Source: Lachnospiraceae bacterium (GTDB taxonomy: Bacteria > Bacillota > Clostridia > Lachnospirales > Lachnospiraceae). From it: a stretch of 64,000 nt of DNA. The DNA lies in contig JAAWCE010000008.1 of the NCBI GenBank assembly GCA_022793065.1, forward strand, positions 1 to 64,000. The letters run 5' to 3'. Made by a program: the position numbers and the translations under genes. Position 1 is the first letter of the stretch, and the number at the start of each line of letters is the position of its first letter. Shown here one piece after another: positions 46,563-54,812 of the stretch. Under the pieces are notes generated by a model, which was not told the DNA's origin, did not search any database, and saw nothing but the letters and a program-made list of their open reading frames with translations.

Positions 46563-47855
46563 ATGAATTCTGGTTTTGGACGTTTCATGAAGCATGTGAT
46601 AGCTTTGATGCTTGGAAGCGCAGCGGTGGGGACACTGTTACTGGTATTGGTATTTTTGCTGCCGGAAGAACCTATTTTGGAACATGTGGCTGAAGATGTA
46701 AGTGAGATGATTCGTCAGGAGGAGCAGATACCGGAAAGTGGTCTGGAAAACTATATCTGGACGAAGAAAGAAACCTATACCGATACCATTATGGTACAGA
46801 ATGCCATGGAAAAGATAGAAGGAAAGACTGCCTATGAGCATGCTATGTGGGTGTATCATAATGATGTGGCGGAAGAAATTTGGGAACCGGAGGCGTCTCT
46901 TTCTGCGATATGTGCAAAGGCGGATACTTCTGGGATGTATCTTCACACCTATGCAAGATATTGGCATGGATATCTGATATATCTGAAACCGTTGTTAATG
47001 TTTCTGAGTTGGAAGCAGGTCATTTGTTTGGGTATTCTGGTGCAACTGGCGCTTATGGCGGCAGTGGTATTTGTTGTGCTCCGAAAGTGGTCGTGGGAGA
47101 TGGCGGTGGTATTGGCAGCGGGACTTTTTTTTATGAAACCTTTGCTGGTTCATATATCGCTTACCATGTCGGTTTGTTGGATCATAACATTGGCGGCATT
47201 GCTTTTTATGCTTCTGCGCCATGATTGGCTGGAGCAAAAGAAGTGCTATCCGGAGTTTTTTTTGGCGGTGGGAATTGCCACGGCATATTTTGATTTTTTG
47301 ACATATCCCGTAGTAACATTGGGATTCCCTTTATGTATGTGTTTTCTGATGCGGCGGGAAAAGTCAGCGAAGGAACATATATTGAGCTTCATGTGCAACT
47401 GTGTGGGTTGGGGATTGGGCTATGGAGGAATGTGGGCCATGAAATGGGTGATTGCAGATTTGACGCTGCACACAGGCACCATAAAAGACGCATTATGGTC
47501 CATCATAGGCCGGACCGAATCCATTGGAGGCAGACCCCGTTTTAACGGAGGTTTTTATGTCATAGGCTTGAATTTAAAGGAATATGATATGGTTATTTAT
47601 ACCGTTGCTGCAGTATTGGTGGTTGTGGCGGCACTTTTGGCAACGGTGGCTGCGGCCAGAACAGCGGGCGTTAAATATGTGATTGGTCAGTTGGCACCGT
47701 TTGGGCTTATATTTTGTATTCCCTTTGTATGGATTATCCTGGTACAGCATCATTCCGCACTTCATGCAAGGTTCACTTTCAGAATTCTGTCGGTGGCCAT
47801 ATTGGCACTGAGCTGTATGGGGGCAAAAGGAGTTTATATAATAAGGAAAAAATAA
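46563..47855 (+). CDS. Polytopic membrane protein within the infA-rpmJ interval
   Basis: A 430-residue membrane protein I cannot name. The first helix (HVIALMLGSAAVGTLLLVLVF) is followed by an external segment of about 90 residues (EPILEHVAEDVSEMIRQEEQ; TYARYWHGYLIYLKPLLMF), then about nine further hydrophobic segments. A GT-C-like membrane protein is possible, as for other such genes in this window. It starts at the base after the infA stop, so it is probably read with infA, yet it has no obvious role in translation. Normally infA is followed directly by rpmJ. GC content resembles that of its neighbours. Confidence 0.75.
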   Translation: MNSGFGRFMKHVIALMLGSAAVGTLLLVLVFLLPEEPILEHVAEDVSEMIRQEEQIPESGLENYIWTKKETYTDTIMVQNAMEKIEGKTAYEHAMWVYHNDVAEEIWEPEASLSAICAKADTSGMYLHTYARYWHGYLIYLKPLLMFLSWKQVICLGILVQLALMAAVVFVVLRKWSWEMAVVLAAGLFFMKPLLVHISLTMSVCWIITLAALLFMLLRHDWLEQKKCYPEFFLAVGIATAYFDFLTYPVVTLGFPLCMCFLMRREKSAKEHILSFMCNCVGWGLGYGGMWAMKWVIADLTLHTGTIKDALWSIIGRTESIGGRPRFNGGFYVIGLNLKEYDMVIYTVAAVLVVVAALLATVAAARTAGVKYVIGQLAPFGLIFCIPFVWIILVQHHSALHARFTFRILSVAILALSCMGAKGVYIIRKK

Positions 47856-47897
47856 TTTCCTGGAAAAAGTAATTTGTTGGGAAAATAGTGTAAAAAA

Positions 47898-47917
47898 GGG
47901 TTGCCAACCGGCAGCCC
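47898..47917 (+). terminator. Hairpin overlapping the rpmJ promoter
   Basis: GGGTTGCC (47898-47905) pairs with GGCAGCCC (47910-47917, one G-T pair) over a 4-base loop and is followed by TTGTGTT. It may end transcripts from infA while the same DNA provides the -35 box of the rpmJ promoter. Confidence 0.55.
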
Positions 47918-47929
47918 TTGTGTTATAAT
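47901..47929 (+). promoter_or_regulatory. Sigma-A promoter of rpmJ-rpsM operon
   Basis: TTGCCA (47901-47906), 17 bases, perfect TATAAT (47924-47929). Start near 47936 gives a short leader to rpmJ. Confidence 0.82.
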
Positions 47930-47962
47930 ACGAACTGGTCTTTTTTGAAAGGAGGGTTTAAC

Positions 47963-48076
47963 GTGAAGGTTAGATCATCAGTAAAACCGATTTGCGAGAA
48001 ATGCAAAATCATTAAGAGAAAGGGACGCATCAGAGTTATCTGTGAAAATCCGAAACACAAACAAAGACAGGGATAA
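47963..48076 (+). CDS. rpmJ: Ribosomal protein L36 (bL36)
   Basis: A 37-residue zinc-ribbon protein of the large subunit, starting with GTG 47963 ([20 protein letters not shown]). The zinc ligands CEKC, then Cys27 and His32 ([10 protein letters not shown]), are present, so this is the zinc-containing form. GGAGGG lies nine bases upstream. It stands apart from rpsM by an unusual 400-base gap. Confidence 0.97.
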   Translation: MKVRSSVKPICEKCKIIKRKGRIRVICENPKHKQRQG

Positions 48077-48475
48077 TCACCGCTTGCAAGGGTGTCCGAA
48101 GGACAGCCACAAGTTAAGTGAGTTCTTGTCCGGGTTCTATGTGCGGCTGTAACAATGTATCAGGCATTGATTATCATAAAACTGGGATAGAGCTTACGGA
48201 GATTACTTCTTGATACCGGGACTTTTTATAGGCCGGGCGTCTTGCCCATCCCCAAATAGAATTTCTATTTCAGGGAATTGGGTTCACGACTGGGAACATA
48301 TAATTGGCCCGGAAAAATCGGATGGAAGCAGAATGTGTCCGATTGGGTGAAAACCCCAATCAATTAGTAAAAAGTGCGTACATTGACAGACCAAAAGTAC
48401 GCAAAGTGTCATCCCCTAAAGGGGAACACAATGGATTCATAGAGAAGAATCCATCAAGAAATGGAGGAAATGTAA
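48077..48475 (+). ncRNA. Structured RNA candidate between rpmJ and rpsM
   Basis: Nearly 400 bases without a supported gene, where usually only a few bases separate rpmJ from rpsM. Several stems follow one another: CCGGGC/GCCCGG (48233-48238 with 48307-48312) enclosing smaller hairpins; ATTGGG/CCCAAT (48342-48347 with 48355-48360); TGCGTAC/GTACGCA (48375-48381 with 48397-48403); CCCC/GGGG (48413-48416 with 48421-48424); ATGGATTC/GAATCCAT (48431-48438 with 48447-48454), the last ending about 20 bases before the rpsM start. No T-run terminator follows. It could be a ribosomal-protein-binding leader of the alpha operon or another structured RNA. Confidence 0.5.
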
Positions 48476-48847
48476 ATGGCTCGTATCGCAGGTGTTGACT
48501 TACCTAGAGAAAAACGAATTGAAATCGGATTGACCTATGTTTATGGAATCGGCAGGCCGACCTCTAACAAGATTTTAAAGGAGGCGGGTGTAAATCCCGA
48601 TACCAGAGTCAGAGATGTTACCGATGATGAGGTGAAGAAGATTACGGAAGCTATTGAAAGGCTTGGCGTGACGGTAGAAGGTGACTTGAGGCGTGAGATT
48701 GCCCTGAATATCAAGCGGCTTCAGGAAATTGGATGCTATCGTGGAATCCGTCATCGTAAGGGGCTGCCTGTTCGTGGTCAGAATACCAAGAACAATGCAA
48801 GAACCCGTAAGGGACCTAAGAGAACTGTGGCAAATAAGAAGAAATAA
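48476..48847 (+). CDS. rpsM: Ribosomal protein S13 (uS13)
   Basis: A 123-residue small-subunit protein of the head, contacting L5 and tRNA. It opens [20 protein letters not shown] and ends with the basic tail [19 protein letters not shown]. The ribosome site GGAGG is partly close to the hairpin at 48431-48454. First gene of the alpha operon rpsM-rpsK-rpsD-rpoA-rplQ. Confidence 0.98.
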   Translation: MARIAGVDLPREKRIEIGLTYVYGIGRPTSNKILKEAGVNPDTRVRDVTDDEVKKITEAIERLGVTVEGDLRREIALNIKRLQEIGCYRGIRHRKGLPVRGQNTKNNARTRKGPKRTVANKKK

Positions 48848-48907
48848 TGTCGGAAAGAAGTAATTATCAGCTTGATTCCGAATAGTGAGAAAGTAGGTTA
48901 GTTTAAA

Positions 48908-49303
48908 ATGGCAAAACAAGTTGCGAAAAAAGTAACAAAAAAGCGTGTCAGAAAAAACGTTGAACGCGGACAGGCACATATCCAGTCTTCTTTTAACAAT
49001 ACAATTGTTACGCTGACTGATACGGAAGGCAATGCGCTCAGCTGGGCAAGTGCCGGCGGTCTGGGATTTAAAGGTTCAAGGAAATCTACTCCATATGCTG
49101 CTCAGATGGCAGCAGAAACAGCTACAAAGGCTGCTTTGATACATGGGTTGAAATCCGTTGATGTATTTGTAAAAGGACCCGGTTCAGGGCGCGAGGCTGC
49201 AATTAGGGCACTTTCCGCATGCGGTCTGGAAGTAATCAGTATCCGCGACGTGACTCCGGTGCCTCATAACGGATGCCGTCCTCCGAAACGGCGTCGTGTA
49301 TAA
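48908..49303 (+). CDS. rpsK: Ribosomal protein S11 (uS11)
   Basis: A 131-residue small-subunit protein lining the mRNA exit region. The lysine-rich N-terminus ([18 protein letters not shown]) is followed by the universal [18 protein letters not shown] and the C-terminal [18 protein letters not shown]. It begins 60 bases after rpsM. Confidence 0.98.
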   Translation: MAKQVAKKVTKKRVRKNVERGQAHIQSSFNNTIVTLTDTEGNALSWASAGGLGFKGSRKSTPYAAQMAAETATKAALIHGLKSVDVFVKGPGSGREAAIRALSACGLEVISIRDVTPVPHNGCRPPKRRRV

Positions 49304-49453
49304 GACCATAGACACACGTTTTTTGTGTCGTAGAAAATGCCATCGGCCTCCGAAATGGTAAATGAATAGGAACAAATTGTTGGAGGAAGGTATTTATAGC
49401 AGGCAGCTACAATAAATACTGTAAACAGACAAGAAAGTTGAGGAAAACAGAAA
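49304..49453 (+). promoter_or_regulatory. Spacer before rpsD with hairpins, possible S4 leader
   Basis: 150 bases between rpsK and rpsD. ACACA pairs with TGTGT around 49312-49327, and GTATTTA pairs with TAAATAC around 49390-49419 with TAGC/GCTA inside. In Firmicutes S4 can bind a leader upstream of its own gene; the match here is only by position and structure. Confidence 0.35.
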
Positions 49454-50047
49454 ATGGCAGTAAATCGTGTTCCCGTATTAAAGAGATGCAGGGCTTTGGG
49501 ATTGGAACCCTCTTATCTGGGGTATGACAAGAAGTCCAAAAGACAGAATGCAAGGGCAGGCAAGAAGGTAAGTGAATATGGTTTGCAACTGCGCGAGAAG
49601 CAGAAGGCGAAATTCATTTATGGCGTTCTGGAGAAGCCGTTCAGGAATTATTATGAAAAGGCTGACAGAATGAAAGGAATGACAGGTGAAAACCTGATGA
49701 TTATGTTGGAACGCAGATTGGATAATATCGTGTTCCGTATGGGATTTGCCAGGACCAGACGTGAAGCAAGACAGATTGTGGACCACAAGCATATATTGGT
49801 AAACGGTAAGGTAGTGAACATTCCTTCTTACCTGATTAAAGCCGGTGATGTGATTGAAGTCAAGGAAAGTGCGAAATCCATGCAGAGATACAAGGATATC
49901 CTTGAAGTAACCGGCGGCAGACTGACACCTGAGTGGATGGATGTTGACATTGAAGGTTTAAAAGGTACAATCAAGAATCTTCCAACCAGAGAAATGATTG
50001 ATGTTCCTGTTAATGAAATGCTTATTGTGGAGTTGTACTCTAAATAA
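49454..50047 (+). CDS. rpsD: Ribosomal protein S4 (uS4)
   Basis: A 197-residue primary 16S rRNA-binding protein and assembly factor; S4 often also acts as a repressor of its operon. The S4 RNA-binding domain is seen in MLERRLDNIVFRMGFARTRREARQIVDHKHILVNGK. The N-terminal zinc-binding cysteine cluster of some S4 proteins is absent (one Cys in LKRCRALGLE), so this is a zinc-free form. Confidence 0.98.
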   Translation: MAVNRVPVLKRCRALGLEPSYLGYDKKSKRQNARAGKKVSEYGLQLREKQKAKFIYGVLEKPFRNYYEKADRMKGMTGENLMIMLERRLDNIVFRMGFARTRREARQIVDHKHILVNGKVVNIPSYLIKAGDVIEVKESAKSMQRYKDILEVTGGRLTPEWMDVDIEGLKGTIKNLPTREMIDVPVNEMLIVELYSK

Positions 50048-50293
50048 TCATAATTACTGTTCGCAGACTGTCAGGATATTTGGCAGAACTCTTTGCAAAA
50101 TATGTATTTTGTACTTTGATTTGTTTCTGCACAATATGGTGGAATATAAGTTGAAATATGGAATAAATGAGAGATTTGTGAACAGTAATAAGCCCTGCTG
50201 GCCTCTGAGGCCATATCATTGCTATATTGTTAGCAGGATATGGCTTTAGAGTGCTTGTGTATTTGAATAACATTAAAAAGGAGGGTTATTCGA
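50048..50293 (+). promoter_or_regulatory. Structured spacer between rpsD and rpoA
   Basis: 246 bases without a supported gene. Three overlapping pairings exist: GGCC/GGCC (50200-50203 with 50209-50212), CCTGCT/AGCAGG (50194-50199 with 50232-50237) and GCCATATC/GATATGGC (50210-50217 with 50237-50244). The first and third compete for 50210-50212, so alternative folds are possible. The T-run needed for a terminator is missing. AAAAGGAGGG lies just before rpoA. Confidence 0.45.
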
Positions 50294-51250
50294 GTGTTTG
50301 ATTTTGAGAGACCTAATATTGAGGTTGCTGAAATTTCAGAAGACAAGAAGTATGGCAAGTTCGTAGTCGAACCTTTGGAAAGAGGTTATGGCATTACACT
50401 TGGCAATTCTCTGCGAAGGATTATGCTTTCTTCCCTTCCCGGCGCAGCAGTAAGCCAGATTAAAATTGAAGGCGTGCTGCATGAGTTCAGTTCTATTGCC
50501 GGTGTGAAGGAGGATGTGGCTGAGATTATTATGAACATCAAGAGTCTTGCAATCAGAAACAACAGTGAGACCAATGAAGCCAAGACTGCTTACATTGAAT
50601 TTGAAGGCGAAGGCGTCGTACACGCTTCTGATATTCAGACTGATCAGGATATTGAAATCCTGAACCCGGATTTGGTGATTGCTACATTAAGCGGCAGAGA
50701 TGCTAAATTTTATATGGAGCTTACCATTACCAGAGGCCGCGGCTATGTAAGTGCCGATAAGAACAAACACGAAGATTTACCCATCGGTGTAATTGCGATT
50801 GATTCCATATATACGCCGGTGGAAAGAGTCAACATACGGATTGAGAATACCCGTGTGGGCCAGATTACCGATTACGACAAGCTCACACTTGATGTGTTCA
50901 CAAACGGGACTTTGGTTCCTGACGAGGCAATCAGTCTTGCCGCAAAAGTTTTAAGTGAACATTTGTGTCTTTTTATCGATTTGTCCGAGAATGCCAAGAC
51001 CGCAGAGGTTATGGTGGAAAAGGAAGATGACGAGAGAGAAAAAGTACTTGAAATGAGCATTGATGAACTGGAACTTTCCGTGCGTTCTTATAATTGTCTC
51101 AAGAGAGCCGGAATCAATACAGTGGAAGAATTGTGCAACAAGACTTCCGAGGATATGATGAAAGTACGTAATTTGGGAAGAAAATCATTGGAAGAAGTAT
51201 TGTCAAAATTGAAAGAATTGGGATTGCAGCTAAATCCCAGTGAAGAATAA
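50294..51250 (+). CDS. rpoA: RNA polymerase alpha subunit
   Basis: A 318-residue alpha subunit. The N-terminal assembly domain opens [20 protein letters not shown] and contains [20 protein letters not shown]. The C-terminal domain ([39 protein letters not shown]) contacts UP elements and activators. It starts with GTG 50294 after a strong AAAAGGAGGG. Confidence 0.98.
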   Translation: MFDFERPNIEVAEISEDKKYGKFVVEPLERGYGITLGNSLRRIMLSSLPGAAVSQIKIEGVLHEFSSIAGVKEDVAEIIMNIKSLAIRNNSETNEAKTAYIEFEGEGVVHASDIQTDQDIEILNPDLVIATLSGRDAKFYMELTITRGRGYVSADKNKHEDLPIGVIAIDSIYTPVERVNIRIENTRVGQITDYDKLTLDVFTNGTLVPDEAISLAAKVLSEHLCLFIDLSENAKTAEVMVEKEDDEREKVLEMSIDELELSVRSYNCLKRAGINTVEELCNKTSEDMMKVRNLGRKSLEEVLSKLKELGLQLNPSEE

Positions 51251-51406
51251 AGGTCGGGAAATTTCTGACGCGGGAGCAGGATAACCACAGGCGGTAAATC
51301 CAAGGGTTCGCAGGCGGTTCATCTCAGAATGGAGCATATTATACATTCGGTAAGTAAGTCCAAAAGGCGTAGCCGGATGTACCATGAATGGAGAAAGGAA
51401 AATATT
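51251..51406 (+). other. Spacer between rpoA and rplQ
   Basis: 156 bases with no gene. An in-frame ATG at 51329 extends rplQ upstream but would give an atypical N-terminus. The segment shows a repeated GGCGGTAAATCC-like / CGCAGGCGGTTCATC pattern but no clear terminator. Confidence 0.3.
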
Positions 51407-51943
51407 ATGGCAAAATACAGAAAATTAGGCAGAACATCCTCTCAGAGGAAGGCTTTACTTAGAAATCAGGTGACGGCGCTGCTCAATCACGGCAAAATTG
51501 TTACTACCGAGGCAAGGGCTAAGGAAGTGAAGAAGATTGCGGAAGGTCTGATTGCAATGGCTGTCAGGGAAAAGGATAATTTCGAGAATGTAACCGTTCA
51601 GGCGAAGGTTCCGGTAAAGGATAAGGACGGCAAACGTGTAAAAGAAGTTGTGGATGGCAAGAAAGTTACCAAGTATGAGACTGTTGACAAGGAAATTAAG
51701 AAAGATTTACCCAGCAGGTCTCACGCAAGACGTCAGATGCTCAGAGTATTGTATCCGGTTGTTGAAGTTCCTGTGGAAAATGCGGGCAAGAAGAGAAATA
51801 CGAAAGAAGTAAATCTGGTTGAAAAACTTTTTGATGAATATGCACCTAAGTATGTGGACCGGAAGGGCGGTTATACCAGAATCGTTAAAATTGGCCCTCG
51901 TAAGGGTGATGCAGCGATGGAAGTTATTCTGGAACTGGTATAA
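51407..51943 (+). CDS. rplQ: Ribosomal protein L17 (bL17), with a large internal insert
   Basis: A 178-residue L17, against about 120 in B. subtilis and 127 in E. coli. The N-terminal core ([20 protein letters not shown]), the middle [13 protein letters not shown] and the end [25 protein letters not shown] are all canonical. The extra length is an internal charged insert at about residues 55-103 ([20 protein letters not shown] in its middle), between two helices. ATG 51407 with AAAGGA eight bases upstream gives the correct [10 protein letters not shown] start. Confidence 0.95.
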   Translation: MAKYRKLGRTSSQRKALLRNQVTALLNHGKIVTTEARAKEVKKIAEGLIAMAVREKDNFENVTVQAKVPVKDKDGKRVKEVVDGKKVTKYETVDKEIKKDLPSRSHARRQMLRVLYPVVEVPVENAGKKRNTKEVNLVEKLFDEYAPKYVDRKGGYTRIVKIGPRKGDAAMEVILELV

Positions 51944-51978
51944 TATGACAGGAATTGCATGAATTGGTGTCTATAGAG

Positions 51979-52014
51979 AAGGGAACTGATGTGGTAAGCA
52001 TTGGTTCCCCTTTT
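51979..52014 (+). terminator. Terminator after rplQ
   Basis: GGGAAC (51981-51986) pairs with GTTCCC (52004-52009), extended by AAG/CTT with a one-base bulge, and is followed by CTTTTG. It closes the rpmJ-rplQ operon. Confidence 0.72.
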
Positions 52015-52048
52015 GACATATAAGTATGGAGGCACGCTAAGGGGTATC

Positions 52049-53404
52049 ATGATGAAACTATTACGGTACAATAGGGACGATATCAGGAAAACTATGAATA
52101 TGGCGTGGCCGGCAATGCTGGAATCTTTTTTTACGGCATTTGCAGGGCTGGTGGATTCTCTGATGGTAAGCTCCATGGGGTCATATGCGGTTGCGGCAGT
52201 GGGATTGACCACCCAGCCCAAATTCCTGGGATTGTCATTGTTTGTAGCTGCAAATGTGGCCATATCGGCATTGGTTGCCAGACGTAAAGGGGAAGGAAAA
52301 CGAGAGGAAGCCAATGAGATTTTCTCCACGTTTCTTGTATTCATTCTTGTGATGTCAGTATTTATGAGCATTTTAATGGTAATATTGGCAGATCCCATTA
52401 TTCGGCTATGTGGTTCAGAAGAATTGACTCATGACAGCGCCGCATTGTATTTTAAAATAATAATGGGCGGGATGATATTTAATGTGCTTCAGATGGGAAT
52501 TAACGCTGCCCAGAGAGGTGCTGGAAATACGCGCATTACCATGCGAACCAATTTGGTGTCCAGCACGGTAAATATTATATTTAATTATCTGCTCATTCAG
52601 GGGCACTTTGGATTTCCGGCGATGGGAATCCGGGGAGCAGCGTTGGCCACAGTCTTAGGAACCGTCGTTTCCAGTATAATGAGTGTGATATCTGTGTGGA
52701 AAAGTAATAATTTTGTCAGTATTCCGTATATTATAATAGAGAAAATCAAACCATCCTTTGACGCGCTGAAAAATATTGTTAAGGTAGGATATAGTGTATT
52801 TGCAGAACAGGTTTTAATGCGTATTGGGTTTATGCTGACGGCCATTATGGCAGCCGACCAGGGAACGGCCGCTATGGCAGCGCATCAGGTGGGAATGAAT
52901 ATTATGGGATTGTCCTTTTCCTTCGGGGATGGTCTGCAGGCTACTGCGGTGGCACTGATTGGATATAGTCTGGGAGCAAAACAACCTGACAGGGCTAAGG
53001 AATATGGCAGGACCTGCCGCATGATTGGAGGCGTGGTTTCCATCATACTTGCCATTACATATTTCTTTGGAGCGGGTCCCTTGATGGGGTTGTTTTTCAA
53101 AGAACAGGAAATTGTTGAAATCGGTGTCAGCATCATGCACGTGATTATCTTTGTTGTCATTTTGCAGATTGCACAGGTTATCTACATGGGATGTCTGCGA
53201 GGGGCTGGGGACACCTTATATACAGCCATTGCTTCTACGGTCAGCGTTACCATTGTGAGAACCTTTGGTTCTTATGTCTTTGGCTATGGGCTGGCAATGG
53301 GGATTACAGGGATTTGGTTTGGAGTCATTGCGGACCAGCTTTCAAGATTTATTTTTGCCAGTATTCGATTCCGACAGGGAAAATGGACAGAGATTCAAAT
53401 ATAG
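52049..53404 (+). CDS. MATE family efflux transporter
   Basis: A 451-residue multidrug/toxin exporter of the MATE (MOP) family with twelve predicted membrane segments. Family features are MAWPAMLESFFTAFAGLVDS in the first helix, ALVARRKGEGKREEANE after it, QRGAGNTRITMRTNLVSS in the middle and the repeated-half motif GDGLQATAVALIGYSLGAKQ. It uses Na+ or H+ gradients to export cationic compounds; the substrate is unknown. ATG 52049 or the adjacent ATG 52052 are both possible, with AAGGGG upstream. Confidence 0.93.
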   Translation: MMKLLRYNRDDIRKTMNMAWPAMLESFFTAFAGLVDSLMVSSMGSYAVAAVGLTTQPKFLGLSLFVAANVAISALVARRKGEGKREEANEIFSTFLVFILVMSVFMSILMVILADPIIRLCGSEELTHDSAALYFKIIMGGMIFNVLQMGINAAQRGAGNTRITMRTNLVSSTVNIIFNYLLIQGHFGFPAMGIRGAALATVLGTVVSSIMSVISVWKSNNFVSIPYIIIEKIKPSFDALKNIVKVGYSVFAEQVLMRIGFMLTAIMAADQGTAAMAAHQVGMNIMGLSFSFGDGLQATAVALIGYSLGAKQPDRAKEYGRTCRMIGGVVSIILAITYFFGAGPLMGLFFKEQEIVEIGVSIMHVIIFVVILQIAQVIYMGCLRGAGDTLYTAIASTVSVTIVRTFGSYVFGYGLAMGITGIWFGVIADQLSRFIFASIRFRQGKWTEIQI

Positions 53405-53437
53405 GAAAAACGTGCAAAGAATATGTGTAAAAAATTT

Positions 53438-53487
53438 CCGGCACTGACAGATTGATTTTAAATTAATCTGTCAGTGCCGGAGATTTT
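53438..53487. terminator. Bidirectional terminator that includes codons of the M15 peptidase
   Basis: A perfect 16-bp stem: CCGGCACTGACAGATT (53438-53453) with 53465-53480, followed on the plus strand by AGATTTTTG. Its right arm is also the last codons (SPALTD) and stop of the minus-strand peptidase gene. On the minus strand the stem is followed by AAATTTTTTAC, so it can act both ways. Confidence 0.9.
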
Positions 53488-54398
53488 TGAAAATGTTGAT
53501 AGTCTTTGCTGTTATTCCAATTTCCGCCCCAGGTAAAGCCATGCTGCACAAATAATTTGTAACAAAGGTCTTCCGTATCTATTTTGTAAGGAAAACTGGC
53601 GGAACGGTCGGCATAGGGCTGGGCGGACACCGGAGCGATGTTCTCTCGTCCGTTCCCCGTGTAGGTAATATAAGGGTTGTACATTGGATTAATATCTACG
53701 GCTAACCCATAAGCGTGTTTGGATAAGTTATTGCTGTCTCCTATGGTTCGGTAGTTAAAACAGGAGGTATTGTTGTCTTCCATGGAAGCGTCATCATCGC
53801 CATTATATTCGTCAATCAGCAATACTTTTTCCAATTGATATTCATTGCGGTATAGTTCATAAAATATTTCTGCCAAATCATCGGCAATGGATTCATTGCA
53901 GATCAATTCGCCCTCTGTGGATTCGCCGTCAAAGTTATAGTGCAGAATGTGTAAATAGCGAAGTTCCTCAAAAGTAATTTCCGGAGATGCGCCGCTATCT
54001 TCTGGGGCGGGATAAGATACGCCAGTCATATAACGGCAAAGTTTATCGGAAATAGGCTCATAATAGAAACCTTCGGCCAATTCAATACGCTGCTTTATTT
54101 GGGAGACGCCGTTAAGAGATGCGCCGGTAAGCGTAGAGGGAAGAGAGGTGGGAACGGGTGAAGGCGCAGTACTGGGGGAAGGGACGGGTGAAACGGGCGG
54201 TTGCTGCGGGGGTGCTGACGAATCTGAAGTTGCCGGCAGTTGGCTGGGAAGAGCGGCGTCCGGTGAGGAAGCTGCGTTTGATTCCATATATTCTGTCAGA
54301 GTCATGGAGTCGTGGGTGGCAACTCTGGTCAGACTGCTGGCAATCACTACAATGGCAGCTAAGATGGCAACCATGGTCAATAATTTATTCTTGTTCAT
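53463..54398 (-). CDS. M15 family D-Ala-D-Ala carboxypeptidase / endopeptidase
   Basis: A 311-residue exported peptidase. An N-terminal helix (LLTMVAILAAIVVIASSL) without a lipobox is followed by a Pro/Ser-rich spacer of about 40 residues and a C-terminal zinc peptidase domain. The zinc-site motif is SKHAYGLAVDINP (His and Asp) and the final His is in DYQHFQ. This is the VanY/M15 type, which cuts D-Ala or L-D bonds in peptidoglycan. The start ATG 54398 has AAGGAG before it; the ribosome site and start region are repeated as a near-copy 20 bases upstream. Confidence 0.9.
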   Translation of the reverse strand: MNKNKLLTMVAILAAIVVIASSLTRVATHDSMTLTEYMESNAASSPDAALPSQLPATSDSSAPPQQPPVSPVPSPSTAPSPVPTSLPSTLTGASLNGVSQIKQRIELAEGFYYEPISDKLCRYMTGVSYPAPEDSGASPEITFEELRYLHILHYNFDGESTEGELICNESIADDLAEIFYELYRNEYQLEKVLLIDEYNGDDDASMEDNNTSCFNYRTIGDSNNLSKHAYGLAVDINPMYNPYITYTGNGRENIAPVSAQPYADRSASFPYKIDTEDLCYKLFVQHGFTWGGNWNNSKDYQHFQKSPALTD

Positions 54399-54436
54399 AC
54401 AATACTCCTTTTTGGCGCATACAATACTCTTTTCCT

Positions 54437-54465
54437 ATCATAACATAGAGTAGAATTTTTGTAAA
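54437..54465 (-). promoter_or_regulatory. Sigma-A promoter of the M15 peptidase gene
   Basis: On the minus strand TTTACA (complement of 54460-54465), 17 bases, TATGAT (complement of 54437-54442). Transcription would start about 30 bases before the ATG. Confidence 0.7.
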
Positions 54466-54812
54466 TTGTCCCTTCTAATGTTGCATTGTTGGCAATCATG
54501 CACATTTGTAACTCTTTGTTGACTTGTCCCAACTGTTGCGAGGAACTGGATAATTTGCGGATGGAATCATTAAACTTCTGTTGCTTTATGGGAATAACAA
54601 CGGTATCTGGTGGTTACTTTTAATGGCCGTAATCATAAAAACAGTTGTATTTTGGGCAGGAATTTTATATAATGTGAAGCGAGTGCAGCGACGCCGGAAG
54701 GGACAGGGGGAATGGACTGTAAAGTGAATGTTTTGGCATTGTAAATGAGGGATCGGGCGTCAGAAGATGTGTGTAGCAATGGGAATGAGAATTCAGAGGA
54801 TGCGGATAGAAA
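54466..54812. other. Gap between the M15 peptidase and ecfA1
   Basis: About 350 bases with only one doubtful short frame (54623-54727). A TTGACT at 54519-54524 has no -10 box at a proper distance. No terminator is seen. Confidence 0.35.
54623..54727 (+). CDS. Possible small membrane protein
   Basis: A 34-residue frame: MAVIIKTVVFWAGILYNVKR then a basic tail QRRRKGQGEWTVK. The hydrophobic segment followed by a positive end looks like a real single-pass protein. GGTGG lies ten bases upstream of the ATG. In-frame codons continue upstream to a TTG (reading LLYGNNNGIWWLLL), which would add 14 residues. It is too short for statistical support. Confidence 0.3.
   Translation: MAVIIKTVVFWAGILYNVKRVQRRRKGQGEWTVK

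Noticed and set aside
48077..48475. A hidden ribosomal protein gene or tRNA between rpmJ and rpsM
   Set aside because: No frame has ribosomal-protein sequence; the 64-residue frame at 48304-48498 is not protein-like and overlaps rpsM. No tRNA arm pattern is visible.
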